64,000 nt of DNA from positions 2,648,694 through 2,712,693 of the forward strand of contig NZ_KB913013.1 in the NCBI RefSeq assembly GCF_000383955.1, written 5' to 3'. Shown here in pieces: positions 27,872 to 36,386 of the stretch; the stretch's first letter is position 1, and every line of letters begins with the position of its first letter. The DNA comes from Rudanella lutea DSM 19387. Lineage in GTDB: Bacteria > Bacteroidota > Bacteroidia > Cytophagales > Spirosomataceae. The notes beneath the pieces were generated by a model. The model worked only from the letters and a program-made list of their open reading frames with translations, had not been told where the DNA came from and made no database searches. Both the position numbers and the translations under genes were made by a program.

Positions 27872-28675
27872 ATGATCACAGAAACCCCTTCCCACTACGA
27901 CCACCTGGAGCAGATGTCGGTACACGACCTGCTGGTTGGGATCAACAACGAAGACAAAACGGTACCCTTAGCCGTTGAGAAAGCCATTCCGCAGATCGAA
28001 GCACTCGTGGCCGCCACCGTCGAACGGATGCGGGCCGGAGGGCGGTTGTTCTACATCGGAGCAGGTACAAGCGGCCGGTTGGGCGTGGTCGATGCATCGG
28101 AGTGCCCCCCTACGTATGGCGTACCGTTCGACATGGTCATTGGCCTGATTGCCGGGGGCGACGGTGCCATCCGAAAAGCCGTTGAATTTGCCGAAGACGA
28201 CCCCGAACAAGCCTGGCACGACATGCAGGCTTACAACCTGACCCCGCAGGATGTGGTGGTGGGTATTGCGGCTTCGGGCCGTACGCCCTACGTCATTGGC
28301 GGGTTGCAGCAGGCCCGTGCGGCCGGTTGCGTTACGGGTTGCGTGGTATGTAATCCGGGCTCGGCGGTGGCAGCTGCCTGCGAGTTTCCGGTGGAGGTGG
28401 TAGTAGGCCCCGAATTTGTAACGGGCAGCACCCGCATGAAATCGGGCACGGCTCAGAAACTGGTGCTCAACATGCTGTCGACAAGTGTGATGATTCGGCT
28501 TGGCCGCGTGAAAGGCAACAAAATGATTGATATGCAGCTGAGCAACCATAAGCTGCAGGACCGGGCCGCCCGTATGGTCGAGAACGAGCTGGGCGTATCG
28601 CGCGACGAAGCCGAAGCCCTGCTGGCCCAGTTTGGCAACGTTCGGGGGGCTATTGAAGGGTATCAGCAAGGGTAA
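27872..28675 (+). CDS. murQ: N-acetylmuramic acid 6-phosphate etherase
   Basis: 267 residues from the ATG at 27872. The SIS domain carries the MurQ signatures: RLFYIGAGTSGRLGVVDASE (about 63-82), CPPTYGVP, GIAASGRTPYVIGGLQ and the hallmark EFVTGSTRMKSGTAQKLVLN (about 177-196), ending with the helical LSNHKLQDRAARMV. It cleaves the lactyl ether of MurNAc-6-P to GlcNAc-6-P and D-lactate in cell-wall recycling, in the cytoplasm. Slightly shorter than proteobacterial MurQ, lacking the extra C-terminal helices. No anmK or transporter nearby. Confidence 0.95.
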   Translation: MITETPSHYDHLEQMSVHDLLVGINNEDKTVPLAVEKAIPQIEALVAATVERMRAGGRLFYIGAGTSGRLGVVDASECPPTYGVPFDMVIGLIAGGDGAIRKAVEFAEDDPEQAWHDMQAYNLTPQDVVVGIAASGRTPYVIGGLQQARAAGCVTGCVVCNPGSAVAAACEFPVEVVVGPEFVTGSTRMKSGTAQKLVLNMLSTSVMIRLGRVKGNKMIDMQLSNHKLQDRAARMVENELGVSRDEAEALLAQFGNVRGAIEGYQQG

Positions 28676-28757
28676 GTCAAAAGTTTGTAGTTTATCGTTT
28701 TTGGTTTTTGGTTAGAGAGTCACCATTCTGTATTCCCCCAACAACAAACTATTCAGC

Positions 28758-29771
28758 ATGAAAGCCATCCGACTGACCGAAGTTCATCAGCCCGCAGCAC
28801 TGACCGACCTGCCCACGCCCGAAGCGGGGCCGGGTACGGTTTTGATCAGGCTTAAAGCGGCTGCCCTTAATCACCGCGACGTGTTTGTGCAACAGGGTCT
28901 TTACCCCGGCATGAAACTCCCCGTAACGCCCGGTTCCGACGGGGCGGGCGTGGTTGAAGCCGTGGGCGACGGGGTTGATGCGCAACTGGTTGGTCAGGCG
29001 GTGGTGATTAACCCCGGTCTCAACTGGGGCAACAATCCCCATTTTTACGGTCGGGACTTTCGGATTCTGGGTATGCCCGACGACGGCACCTTTGCCGAGT
29101 ACATCGCCGTACCCGCGCAATATGTGTACCCGAAACCCGCACACCTGTCGTTTACCGAAGCGGCTGCCCTCCCTCTGGCGGCCCTTACGGCCTGGCGGGC
29201 CCTCATGACGCGGGCTGCCCTGCAACCGGGCGAGCGGGTTCTGGTAACGGGCATCGGGGGCGGGGCTGCTTTGTACGCTCTCCAACTGGCCGTAGCGGCC
29301 GGGGCCGAGGTGTGGGTCACGTCGGGGTCGGATGAGAAACTGGCGCGGGCCCAATCTATGGGTGCAAAGGGGGGCGTTAACTATCGCGACGCCAACTGGC
29401 ACAAAACCCTGATGGAAACCACCGGGGGCGGCAAAACAGGCTACTTCGACGTGACCATCGACAGTGCCTCAGGACCCGACTTCGCCAAGCTGCTCGACAC
29501 CGCTACGCCGGGCGGCCGCATTGCCGTGTTTGGCGGCACCACCGGTAACATTACCAACGTGCCGCCTTCAAAGCTTTTCTTCAAACAACTGAACATTTTC
29601 GGGAGCACCATGGGCAGCGACGCCGAGTTTGCCGCCATGCTTGCCTTTGTCAATCAACATGGGCTACAACCTACCGTAGATGAGGTGTTTGCCCTAGCCG
29701 ATGCCGAGCAAGCCCTCCGAAAAATGGAGTCGGGTAAGCAGTTTGGCAAAATTATTCTGGCCACCGAGTAA
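28758..29771 (+). CDS. Zinc-less medium-chain dehydrogenase/quinone oxidoreductase-like protein
   Basis: 337 residues. MDR superfamily: N-terminal GroES-like domain (LKAAALNHRDVFVQQGLYPG, LPVTPGSDGAGVVEAVGDGV) and a nucleotide-binding domain with ERVLVTGIGGGAALYALQLA (about 155-174), VWVTSGSDEKLARAQSMGA and PGGRIAVFGGTTGN. The catalytic zinc ligands of alcohol dehydrogenases are absent (HRD replaces the Cys site), pointing to NADPH-dependent reductase activity on quinones or enones. Substrate unknown. The T-rich 80-nt gap before the start has words resembling one arm of the hairpin family but no matching second arm. Confidence 0.88.
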   Translation: MKAIRLTEVHQPAALTDLPTPEAGPGTVLIRLKAAALNHRDVFVQQGLYPGMKLPVTPGSDGAGVVEAVGDGVDAQLVGQAVVINPGLNWGNNPHFYGRDFRILGMPDDGTFAEYIAVPAQYVYPKPAHLSFTEAAALPLAALTAWRALMTRAALQPGERVLVTGIGGGAALYALQLAVAAGAEVWVTSGSDEKLARAQSMGAKGGVNYRDANWHKTLMETTGGGKTGYFDVTIDSASGPDFAKLLDTATPGGRIAVFGGTTGNITNVPPSKLFFKQLNIFGSTMGSDAEFAAMLAFVNQHGLQPTVDEVFALADAEQALRKMESGKQFGKIILATE

Positions 29772-29807
29772 GGTTTTGCCTACTTTTTTTGTATGAGTTG
29801 TACACAT

Positions 29808-29849
29808 AATGGGCAGTTATCCACATCAACCCTGTGGATAACTGCCATT
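29808..29849. repeat. Hairpin with two inverted perfect DnaA-box sequences
   Basis: The arms AATGGGCAGTTATCCACA (29808-29825) and TGTGGATAACTGCCATT (29833-29849) pair with one bulged G. Each arm includes TTATCCACA, the consensus DnaA box, in opposite orientation and 7 bp apart. It could be a transcription terminator of the gene ending at 29771 or a DnaA-binding site. Confidence 0.6.
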
Positions 29850-29952
29850 TTCTATGGAAATAGAGGAGATTAAGCACCATCAATGAAGGTACGGACACTT
29901 GTAGGAGCAAACCCTGCCAAAACATATTGCCGCCAAACGCGTTGCTATACAA

Positions 29953-29998
29953 GACAGCCGCCCGGCTCCTTTGTTGAGGAGCCGGGCGGCTGTCATTT
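29953..29998. terminator. Strong terminator between the MDR gene and uvrB
   Basis: Perfect 18-bp stem GACAGCCGCCCGGCTCCT with its complement (29953-29970/29977-29994) and a 6-nt loop, followed on the plus strand by ATTTT. Serves the convergent gene pair. The rest of the gap shows nothing else. Confidence 0.88.
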
Positions 29999-30016
29999 TA
30001 ACACCTTGAGTCAGAC

Positions 30017-32038
30017 TCAGGCCTTCTCCTTCTTCAACTTATCGCGTAGCTGAAACAACTCGTCGCGCAGGCGGGCCGCTTCCATGAAGTCGAGTTCCTT
30101 TGCGGCTTTCTCCATGCGGGTTTGCGTCTCGCGGATGAGCTGCTCCAAATCGCTTTTGCCCATGTACTGCACCACGGGGTCGGCGGCAATCCGAATTTCT
30201 TCGGGCTCCACATAAAACTGCTTCGGCTTCGAATCGGCCACTTTGGTTTGACCCAGAATCGACTCGCGCGATTTGAGCACCGTAGTCGGCGTAATACCGT
30301 GTTCCTCGTTATACGCCATCTGGATAGCCCGACGCCGATTGGTCTCGTCGATGGCCTTCTGCATGGAGCCCGTAATGGTATCGGCATACATGAGCACCTT
30401 ACCGTTGGCGTTTCGGGCGGCCCGGCCGATAGTCTGAATCAACGACCGGATGTCGCGCAGGAACCCTTCTTTGTCGGCATCCATAATCGCTACCAGCGAC
30501 ACCTCAGGTAAGTCGAGACCCTCGCGCAACAAGTTTACCCCCACGAGTACATCGAACGCACCGAGCCGGAGGTCGCGCAGAATCTCGACCCGATCGAGGG
30601 TTTTGACCTCGGAGTGAATGTAGCGGGTTTTGATACCCACCCGCTCCAGGTACTTACTCAGCTCCTCGGCCATACGCTTGGTAAGCGTGGTCACCAGCAC
30701 CCGCTCCTGCCGTTTGATGCGGGCGTCGATTTCTTCGAGCAGATCATCAATCTGGTTCAGGCTGGGGCGTACCTGAATTTCGGGGTCGAGCAGTCCCGTT
30801 GGTCGAATGAGCTGCTCAACCACTACACCCTCACTTTTGCGGAGTTCGTAGTCCGATGGCGTAGCCGACACGTAAATGGTTTGGCCGGCCAGATCTTCAA
30901 ACTCCTGAAACGTCAGCGGTCGGTTATCCATGGCGCTCGGCAGCCGGAAGCCGTAGTCGACCAGGGCGGTTTTGCGGGAGCGGTCGCCCCCCCACATGGC
31001 CCGGATCTGCGGGATGGTCACGTGGCTCTCGTCTACCACGAGCAGAAAATCGTCGGGGAAATAATCGAGCAAACAGAACGGGCGTTGGCCGGGTTTGCGC
31101 CGGTCAAAGTAACGCGAATAGTTTTCGATGCCGGAGCAGTAGCCCAACTCGCGCATCATTTCGAGGTCGAACTCCGTACGCTCTTTGATACGCTCAGCCT
31201 CCTGCTCGCGAAACTCGCTCTCGAAATACCGAATCTGCGCCACCAAATCGTCCTGAATTTCATGAATAGCCCCATTGAGCGTGTCGCGGCCGGTCACAAA
31301 CAGGTTGGCCGGAAAAATGGTCACCAGCCGCTCTTCGGAGATTTTTTTACCCGATGCCGGGTCGATCCGCTGAATAGTTTCGATTTCGTCGCCGAAGAAG
31401 ATAATGCGGTAGGCAAAATCGGCGTAGGCCACAAATACGTCGACGGTATCGCCTTTGACCCGAAAGTTACCCCGTTGAAATTCGCCCTCGGTACGGCTAT
31501 ACAGAATCTCGACGAGCTTATGCAAAAACTGGTTGCGGCTCATGGTCTCGCCCACCCCGATCCGAACCACGTTGTTTTTAAACTCTTCCGGGTTGCCCAT
31601 ACCGTAAATGCACGACACCGACGCCACCACCACCACATCGCGCCGGCCACTCATCAGAGCCGACGTAGCCGCCAACCGCAGCTTGTCGATTTCCTCGTTA
31701 ATGGCCAAGTCCTTCTCGATGTACGTATTGGTGGTCGCGATATACGCTTCGGGCTGGTAGTAGTCGTAGTATGAGATAAAGTACTCGACGGCATTGTTGG
31801 GAAAAAACTGTTTGAATTCGCCGTAGAGCTGAGCCGCCAGGGTTTTGTTGTGGCTCAGTATGAGCGTAGGTCTATTTAATTGCTGGATCACATTGGCTAC
31901 TGTAAATGTTTTGCCCGACCCCGTGACCCCCAGCAATACCTGAGCGGGTTCACCTTCCCGAATCCCTTTGATCAGTTCGCTAATTGCTTTGGGCTGATCG
32001 CCGGTGGGTTGAAATTCAGAAGTTAGTTCAAAGTTCAT
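30017..32038 (-). CDS. uvrB: Excinuclease ABC subunit B
   Basis: 673 residues from the ATG at 32036-32038 (MNFELTSEFQPTGDQPKAI, the usual UvrB start); an upstream in-frame extension is not conserved. Helicase motif I is LLGVTGSGKTFTVANV, the beta-hairpin region reads YYDYYQPEAYIATTNTYIEKD, then DEIDKLR-type and LVVDESHVTIPQIRAMWGGD, VSATPSDYEL and a C-terminal helicase lobe with IMDADKEGFLRDIRSLIQTIGRAARN. The final UVR domain (EQLIRETQTRMEKAAKELDF) binds UvrC. Damage verification in nucleotide excision repair. Complete. Confidence 0.97.
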   Translation of the reverse strand: MNFELTSEFQPTGDQPKAISELIKGIREGEPAQVLLGVTGSGKTFTVANVIQQLNRPTLILSHNKTLAAQLYGEFKQFFPNNAVEYFISYYDYYQPEAYIATTNTYIEKDLAINEEIDKLRLAATSALMSGRRDVVVVASVSCIYGMGNPEEFKNNVVRIGVGETMSRNQFLHKLVEILYSRTEGEFQRGNFRVKGDTVDVFVAYADFAYRIIFFGDEIETIQRIDPASGKKISEERLVTIFPANLFVTGRDTLNGAIHEIQDDLVAQIRYFESEFREQEAERIKERTEFDLEMMRELGYCSGIENYSRYFDRRKPGQRPFCLLDYFPDDFLLVVDESHVTIPQIRAMWGGDRSRKTALVDYGFRLPSAMDNRPLTFQEFEDLAGQTIYVSATPSDYELRKSEGVVVEQLIRPTGLLDPEIQVRPSLNQIDDLLEEIDARIKRQERVLVTTLTKRMAEELSKYLERVGIKTRYIHSEVKTLDRVEILRDLRLGAFDVLVGVNLLREGLDLPEVSLVAIMDADKEGFLRDIRSLIQTIGRAARNANGKVLMYADTITGSMQKAIDETNRRRAIQMAYNEEHGITPTTVLKSRESILGQTKVADSKPKQFYVEPEEIRIAADPVVQYMGKSDLEQLIRETQTRMEKAAKELDFMEAARLRDELFQLRDKLKKEKA

Positions 32039-32217
32039 CAGCGTTGGTTGTCGTTCAGCCCCGCTTTTCGTTCGCGGGGAGAATCTGGCTAATTTACGAA
32101 AAAACCCCTTTTTTGCCAAAGGGGTTTTCGAAATACGGGCACCGTACCGAGTGGCCTGGCTTCCTTACCAAAACCTTATTTTCGACGAACCAACCCATCT
32201 GCCGACGCGCATTGGCA

Positions 32218-32457
32218 TCAGACGGGTAAACAAATAGTAAAGGTGGTCCCCTGCCCGGCGGTGCTTTCTACATCCATAGTGCCTCCGTGCCCTTTGGTCA
32301 CAATATCATAGCTTAAACTCAGGCCCAGGCCGTTTCGGCTTTTTGCCGCTGCGCGCTGATCTCGTCACGTTGTTTCTGAAGCAACCCATTCGCTTTTTGT
32401 TTGTGTCGATTGTTTCGGAACAGAATCAGGGCAATCAGCTGGAGCAGCGGGTAATCG
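32218..32457 (-). pseudogene. Remnant of a sensor histidine kinase with internal deletion
   Basis: The 3' end translates as [17 protein letters not shown] followed by [17 protein letters not shown] and a stop at 32218-32220: the G2 box and end of a HATPase domain. Directly upstream (about 32341-32457), in a different frame, is LLQLIALILFRNN plus the coiled coil [19 protein letters not shown], the membrane helix and signalling helix of the same type of kinase. The phospho-His, N and G1 boxes are missing between them, so this is a kinase collapsed by an internal deletion and frameshift. It abuts the transposase fragment at 32458. Confidence 0.8.
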
Positions 32458-32606
32458 ATGAGAATTTGTACGCTGATCGCAACAAGATTGAACGCTATTT
32501 TAACCGCTTAAAACAGTATCGCCGGGTAGCAACTCGCTACGAAAAAACAGCCGGCAGCTTCTTGGCGATTGTTCATATGGCTTCAAGTATGATTTTGTTG
32601 CTCTGA
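32458..32606 (+). pseudogene. 3' fragment of an IS5-type transposase
   Basis: The last 49 codons of a DDE transposase: NKIERYFNRLKQYRRVATRY, EKTAGSFLAIVHMASSMILL then a stop. The E in (N)xIERxFN...R is the last catalytic residue of IS5-family enzymes. Everything upstream is replaced by the kinase remnant. No terminal inverted repeat or target duplication could be identified by eye. The remainder of the 32039-32647 gap shows no other gene. Confidence 0.8.
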
Positions 32607-32647
32607 TTGTCCACACACTCTAAAGGTATAAAACTTAAGTAAAAGCA

Positions 32648-33535
32648 TCACTCATCGACTACCAGAGCCAGCAGCCCGCCTTTTACGGCCATGCGTGATA
32701 CCTTCCGATGGGGCAGGTTGTCGGGGAGTTGTACCTCGCGCCATTGCCTGGTTTTAGCGTCGAACGACCAGAGCTCGGTGCCCCGGCTTTCGAGCAGGGT
32801 GCCGGTGGCTGTCCAGGCGTTGTAGTGTTCGCAGTCGGGGTCGCTTTCGGTCAGGTCGCGCACCTGTCGGCGGGTAGGATCGTACAGCCGGATCAGCCAT
32901 TTCGGGCCCACCTGCTGCACAAAACTCAGGGCTTTTCGGCCCGGCACCGGGTGCAGCGAACGGCCAATTTGCGTGGCCAGAACGGTATCTTGCCCGGTTT
33001 TGAGATTTTTGTAGTGGAGCGTGTTTGGTTCGCCAGGGCGCGGGGCTGCGAGCACAAACAGGGCCACCTCGGTTGGGCTCAGCCAGGCCTGATACCCAAT
33101 TTTACCTGTTTGCTGCGACGCCAGAATAAGGGCCTCTTTGGTCGGGTCGGCGAGGGTATAGCGTACCAGATCCTGATCGCCGTTGGCTTTGCGCTGCACA
33201 ATGCACGACAGGTACGTGCCCCCCGGCACCACCGTAGGCGAATACTCCAGATCGGGCGTGCGGGTGATTTGGGTACGGGTGCTGGTGGGCACATCGTACG
33301 CCCAAATGTCGGTTTGCCCGTCGGGCATCATCGAGGTGTAATACAGCCGGGATTGCGTCGGATGAAAAAACGGCTGATTATCATAACCGGGCTTCGCCGA
33401 TATGTTGCGCGGATTCGATAGGGTAACCCGACCCGCCTGCTCGCTCAGGTCGAGCAGATAAATGTCGGTGCCGGGTTGGGCGAGAGCCGCCACTGCCAGT
33501 AAGCAAAGAAAAGAGGTGAGTACCGGTTTATGCAT
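32648..33535 (-). CDS. Exported TolB/PD40-type beta-propeller protein
   Basis: 295 residues from the ATG at 33533-33535, which is directly followed by a signal peptide (HKPVLTSFLCLLAVAALAQ); the longer frame starts 17 codons earlier. Repeated blades follow: DNQPFFHPTQSRLYYTSM (PD40/WD40-like), TDIWAYDVPTSTRTQITRTP, LEYSPTVVPGGTYLSC, RSLHPVPGRKALSFVQQ, KWLIRLYDPTRRQVRDLTES. The order matches TolB-family propellers but without the OmpA/Pal partner region. Periplasmic; substrate or partner unknown. Same direction as, and 84 nt from, the S9 peptidase, which also has propeller blades. Confidence 0.75.
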   Translation of the reverse strand: MHKPVLTSFLCLLAVAALAQPGTDIYLLDLSEQAGRVTLSNPRNISAKPGYDNQPFFHPTQSRLYYTSMMPDGQTDIWAYDVPTSTRTQITRTPDLEYSPTVVPGGTYLSCIVQRKANGDQDLVRYTLADPTKEALILASQQTGKIGYQAWLSPTEVALFVLAAPRPGEPNTLHYKNLKTGQDTVLATQIGRSLHPVPGRKALSFVQQVGPKWLIRLYDPTRRQVRDLTESDPDCEHYNAWTATGTLLESRGTELWSFDAKTRQWREVQLPDNLPHRKVSRMAVKGGLLALVVDE

Positions 33536-33619
33536 GAGCGGGGGGATACGTTTAGCGGTTTCGAGGGTAGGGCAGTTTACGTGCATTGTCCGAATGAGCA
33601 GAGCGCCATCAAGTAGCCC

Positions 33620-35920
33620 TCAACGGCCTCCTGACTGCCCATTCGTACTCACTAGCTGGGCCGACCAGGCAGGCGGCTCCACACCCAGCAGATGCCGCAC
33701 GAAGAAATCCCGGCGTTTGCGTTCGCCGTACTCACCGCCCATCGAATGCCCCATGTTGGGCACCATCAGAAAATCAAAGTCTTTGTTTGCCTTAACAAGC
33801 GCATTGACCAGCTGCATGGTCGAGGCCGGATCCACGTTGTCGTCTACTTCACCCAGAATCAGCAATAGTTTACCCTGAAGCTTATCGGCATGAGTCACGT
33901 TCGACGACTCGGCGTAGTGCGGACCAATGGGGTAGCCCATCCACTGTTCGTTCCACCAGATTTTGTCCATCCGGTTATCGTGGCATCCGCTCGACGACAC
34001 CCCTACTTTGTAAAATTCCGGGTGAAACAGCAGTCCCCCCACTGTACTCTGCCCGCCCGCCGAGTTGCCGTAAATACCCACGCGGCTCAGGTCCATGGCC
34101 GGGTCTTTGCGGGCCGCAGCCTGCATCCACCGAATCCGGTCGGGGAAACCGGCATCTTTCAGGTTTTGCCAGCAAACGTCATGAAAGGCTTTGGAACGGT
34201 GCGAGGTGCCCATACCGTCGAGCTGCACCACAATGAAGCCCAGCTCGGCCAGTTCGAACATACCCCGGGCGCGTTCGCCGGTGATAAATGATTTTGGGGC
34301 AAACGCGCTGTGCGGACCGGCATAGATGTATTCAATGACCGGGTATTTCTTTTTGGGATTGAAATGGGTGGGCCGAACAATTACCCCCCAAATATCGGTT
34401 TTGCCATCGCGGGCTTTCGCCGTGAATACTTCCGGGGCCCGCCAGCCTGCCTGCGCATAGGCCGTGATGTCGGCTTTTTCCAGGTTCATCACAACCGAGC
34501 CATCCCGCGCCGAGCGTAGCACGGTAACCGGGGCCATATCGACCCGCGAGTAGCTGTCGATAAAATACTGCCTGTCGGGTGAGAAGGTAGCTATGTGGTT
34601 GGCGTTTTCGGGTGTAAGGGCGGTCAGGCCGGTGCCGTCGAAATTGATGCGGTAATACTGAACGAAATACGGGTCCAGCTTCGGATCAACGCCCCCGGCC
34701 GCAAACAGAATGGTGCGGGCCTGCTCATTCACCTGAATCACATTGCGCACCACCCATTCGCCTTTGGTGATCTGATTTTTGACCGTACCGGTCGTTCCGT
34801 CGTAGAGGTACAGATGATTCCAGCCATCGCGCTCCGACATCCAGATAATCTCGCGCCCATCGGCCAGATCCTGCCGGAACCGCTTGCCATCATTGCCCAC
34901 CGGCAGGTAGTAGAAAAACGTTTTGGGCTGTTCGTCGATAATAGCCCGGGCCTTGCCGGTTACGGCATCAACCTCCAGCACCCGGTACACCTGATGCCCC
35001 CGTTGGTTGTATTCGAACGTAAACACCCGGCTATCGGCCCGCCATTCGGGGCGGGTCAGTTCGTATTGCTGCTTAAACAGCGCATCATCGACCACGATGT
35101 GTTTCCGCTCCGAAATCAGAAACAGATGGGGTGTTCGCACGGGCAGGGCATCGCCCGGTTTCAGGTATTCCCGGCTTTCGAGTTTGGGTTGCAGCTGATC
35201 GTCGGGTGAGGAGCGCACGAAATAAATCTGTCGCTTCTGCCCAGGGCGTACTTTGTTAGCTACCAGCTTTTTCGAGTCGGGTGACCACTGTACGTACCCG
35301 GAGTAGTACTCTCCCTCGGCCCCATCAAAACTCAAGGGTATTTCCTCCTTCGTGTTGACCGACCGGATGTAGAGATTATGATTTTTGATAAATGCCTGCC
35401 AGTTGCCATCCGGCGACGGCACTGGTCGGTCGGTTTGGTCGCCCCCTCGTTCGCCCCAGTAACGTTCCCGCAGAACCGGCACCGGGTCGTTTTTAGTCAG
35501 GGTATTCGTGGTCAGATCAAACGACCAATTGAAGTCGTACGCCCGAAACCGAATGTTGCGGTCGCCGGGGCCGTACACAAAGGTCGAAAAAGGTAATTGA
35601 TAAGGCTCCGTCGGTTTATTGATCGCCTGCGCGAGTTGGCGGGCCAGTTGCTCCTGATCAAACGCGGGCTTTTTGGTCTTCTGCGCCGGATTGACCGCCA
35701 TAAACTCCATACCGCGTGGGGTCTGCATCGAATACCAGGCCAACTGCCCACTCTCCGACCAGGTTACCGTTGCCGGTGCGTAATAGAGCTTGTTCATGGC
35801 GGCCCTGAGCCGGTTGGCCCGCGCGTAGTCTACCAGCCGACCCTGCGCGAGAGCAATGGAAACAACCCATAAACAGAGTAAGCCCGTGTACAGAAAGGGC
35901 CAAGTAAACAAACGTGTCAT
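33620..35920 (-). CDS. S9 family prolyl oligopeptidase (dipeptidyl peptidase IV-like)
   Basis: 766 residues from the ATG at 35918-35920, with a signal peptide (RLFTWPFLYTGLLCLWVVSIALAQ). An N-terminal eight-blade propeller (about 40-490, such as SPDGNWQAFIKNHNLYIR and TFSPDRQYFIDSYSR) is followed by an alpha/beta-hydrolase domain: FIVVQLDGMGTSHRSKAFHD, nucleophile Ser in GIYGNSAGGQSTVGGLL, catalytic Asp in LGEVDDNVDP and His in VPNMGHSMGG. All three catalytic residues are present, so an active periplasmic peptidase releasing N-terminal dipeptides or similar is expected. Exact specificity unknown. Confidence 0.92.
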   Translation of the reverse strand: MTRLFTWPFLYTGLLCLWVVSIALAQGRLVDYARANRLRAAMNKLYYAPATVTWSESGQLAWYSMQTPRGMEFMAVNPAQKTKKPAFDQEQLARQLAQAINKPTEPYQLPFSTFVYGPGDRNIRFRAYDFNWSFDLTTNTLTKNDPVPVLRERYWGERGGDQTDRPVPSPDGNWQAFIKNHNLYIRSVNTKEEIPLSFDGAEGEYYSGYVQWSPDSKKLVANKVRPGQKRQIYFVRSSPDDQLQPKLESREYLKPGDALPVRTPHLFLISERKHIVVDDALFKQQYELTRPEWRADSRVFTFEYNQRGHQVYRVLEVDAVTGKARAIIDEQPKTFFYYLPVGNDGKRFRQDLADGREIIWMSERDGWNHLYLYDGTTGTVKNQITKGEWVVRNVIQVNEQARTILFAAGGVDPKLDPYFVQYYRINFDGTGLTALTPENANHIATFSPDRQYFIDSYSRVDMAPVTVLRSARDGSVVMNLEKADITAYAQAGWRAPEVFTAKARDGKTDIWGVIVRPTHFNPKKKYPVIEYIYAGPHSAFAPKSFITGERARGMFELAELGFIVVQLDGMGTSHRSKAFHDVCWQNLKDAGFPDRIRWMQAAARKDPAMDLSRVGIYGNSAGGQSTVGGLLFHPEFYKVGVSSSGCHDNRMDKIWWNEQWMGYPIGPHYAESSNVTHADKLQGKLLLILGEVDDNVDPASTMQLVNALVKANKDFDFLMVPNMGHSMGGEYGERKRRDFFVRHLLGVEPPAWSAQLVSTNGQSGGR

Positions 35921-36035
35921 AACCGGAACAAGGCAGAGTTGCGTAACATCTGGCAAAGTAAGAATTTACCCGGTTCACTCCGCCTTGTTCCGTTCATTAT
36001 CGGGCAACCAGCCGCCCCAACGACCGACGCCCTCC

Positions 36036-36233
36036 TTACTCCAGCTCGCGCTTGAGCATCAGCAGCAAACCACGCGACCCACCCCCGTAAATTTCGGTAT
36101 CAACGGTCGATACCAGTTCCCAGCCCTCACGGCCCAACTCATTGAGTTTATTCGTCAGCGCCTGCTCATCAACCCGGCCACCCCAAAAGCCACCGGCTTT
36201 TACGTCCAGAATACGGTACTCAAATTTTTTCAT
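36036..36233 (-). CDS. DUF4177 family small protein
   Basis: 65 residues from the ATG at 36231-36233; the longer frame would translate the upstream tandem repeat (FTVHCSLFVVHCPLF) and is rejected. The sequence MKKFEYRILDV, LTNKLNELGREGWELVSTVD and LLLMLKRELE matches DUF4177 (N-terminal strand, EGWELV turn, C-terminal strand). Function unknown; cytoplasmic. It lies between the S9 peptidase and GH2 genes, all on the minus strand. Confidence 0.85.
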   Translation of the reverse strand: MKKFEYRILDVKAGGFWGGRVDEQALTNKLNELGREGWELVSTVDTEIYGGGSRGLLLMLKRELE

Positions 36234-36261
36234 TGTACGATCGTTTTGAACACCCAATGTA

Positions 36262-36386
36262 ACAATGAACAGTGGACAGTGAACAACGAACAGTGAACAA
36301 TGAACAGTGAACAATGAACAGTGGATAATGAGTAATCAGGCAAATGCCTCATTATCCACTATCCATTACTAATTATCCATTATCCT
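36262..36386. repeat. Tandem-repeat hairpin (GAACAATGAACAGT family)
   Basis: A degenerate tandem run of GAACAATGAACAGTG words (36262-36325) leads into a perfect 13-bp inverted repeat AGTGGATAATGAG (36320-36332) / CTCATTATCCACT (36348-36360), then complementary ATCCATTAC words up to the GH2 stop at 36385. Only the inner part pairs well. Confidence 0.7.

Noticed and set aside
28679-28757. Another tandem-repeat hairpin upstream of the MDR gene
   Set aside because: There is a T/G-rich left arm (GTTTTTGGTTTTTGG) but no matching complementary arm.
29752-29952. 66-codon minus-strand frame between the MDR gene and uvrB
   Set aside because: It crosses the DnaA-box hairpin and matches no family.
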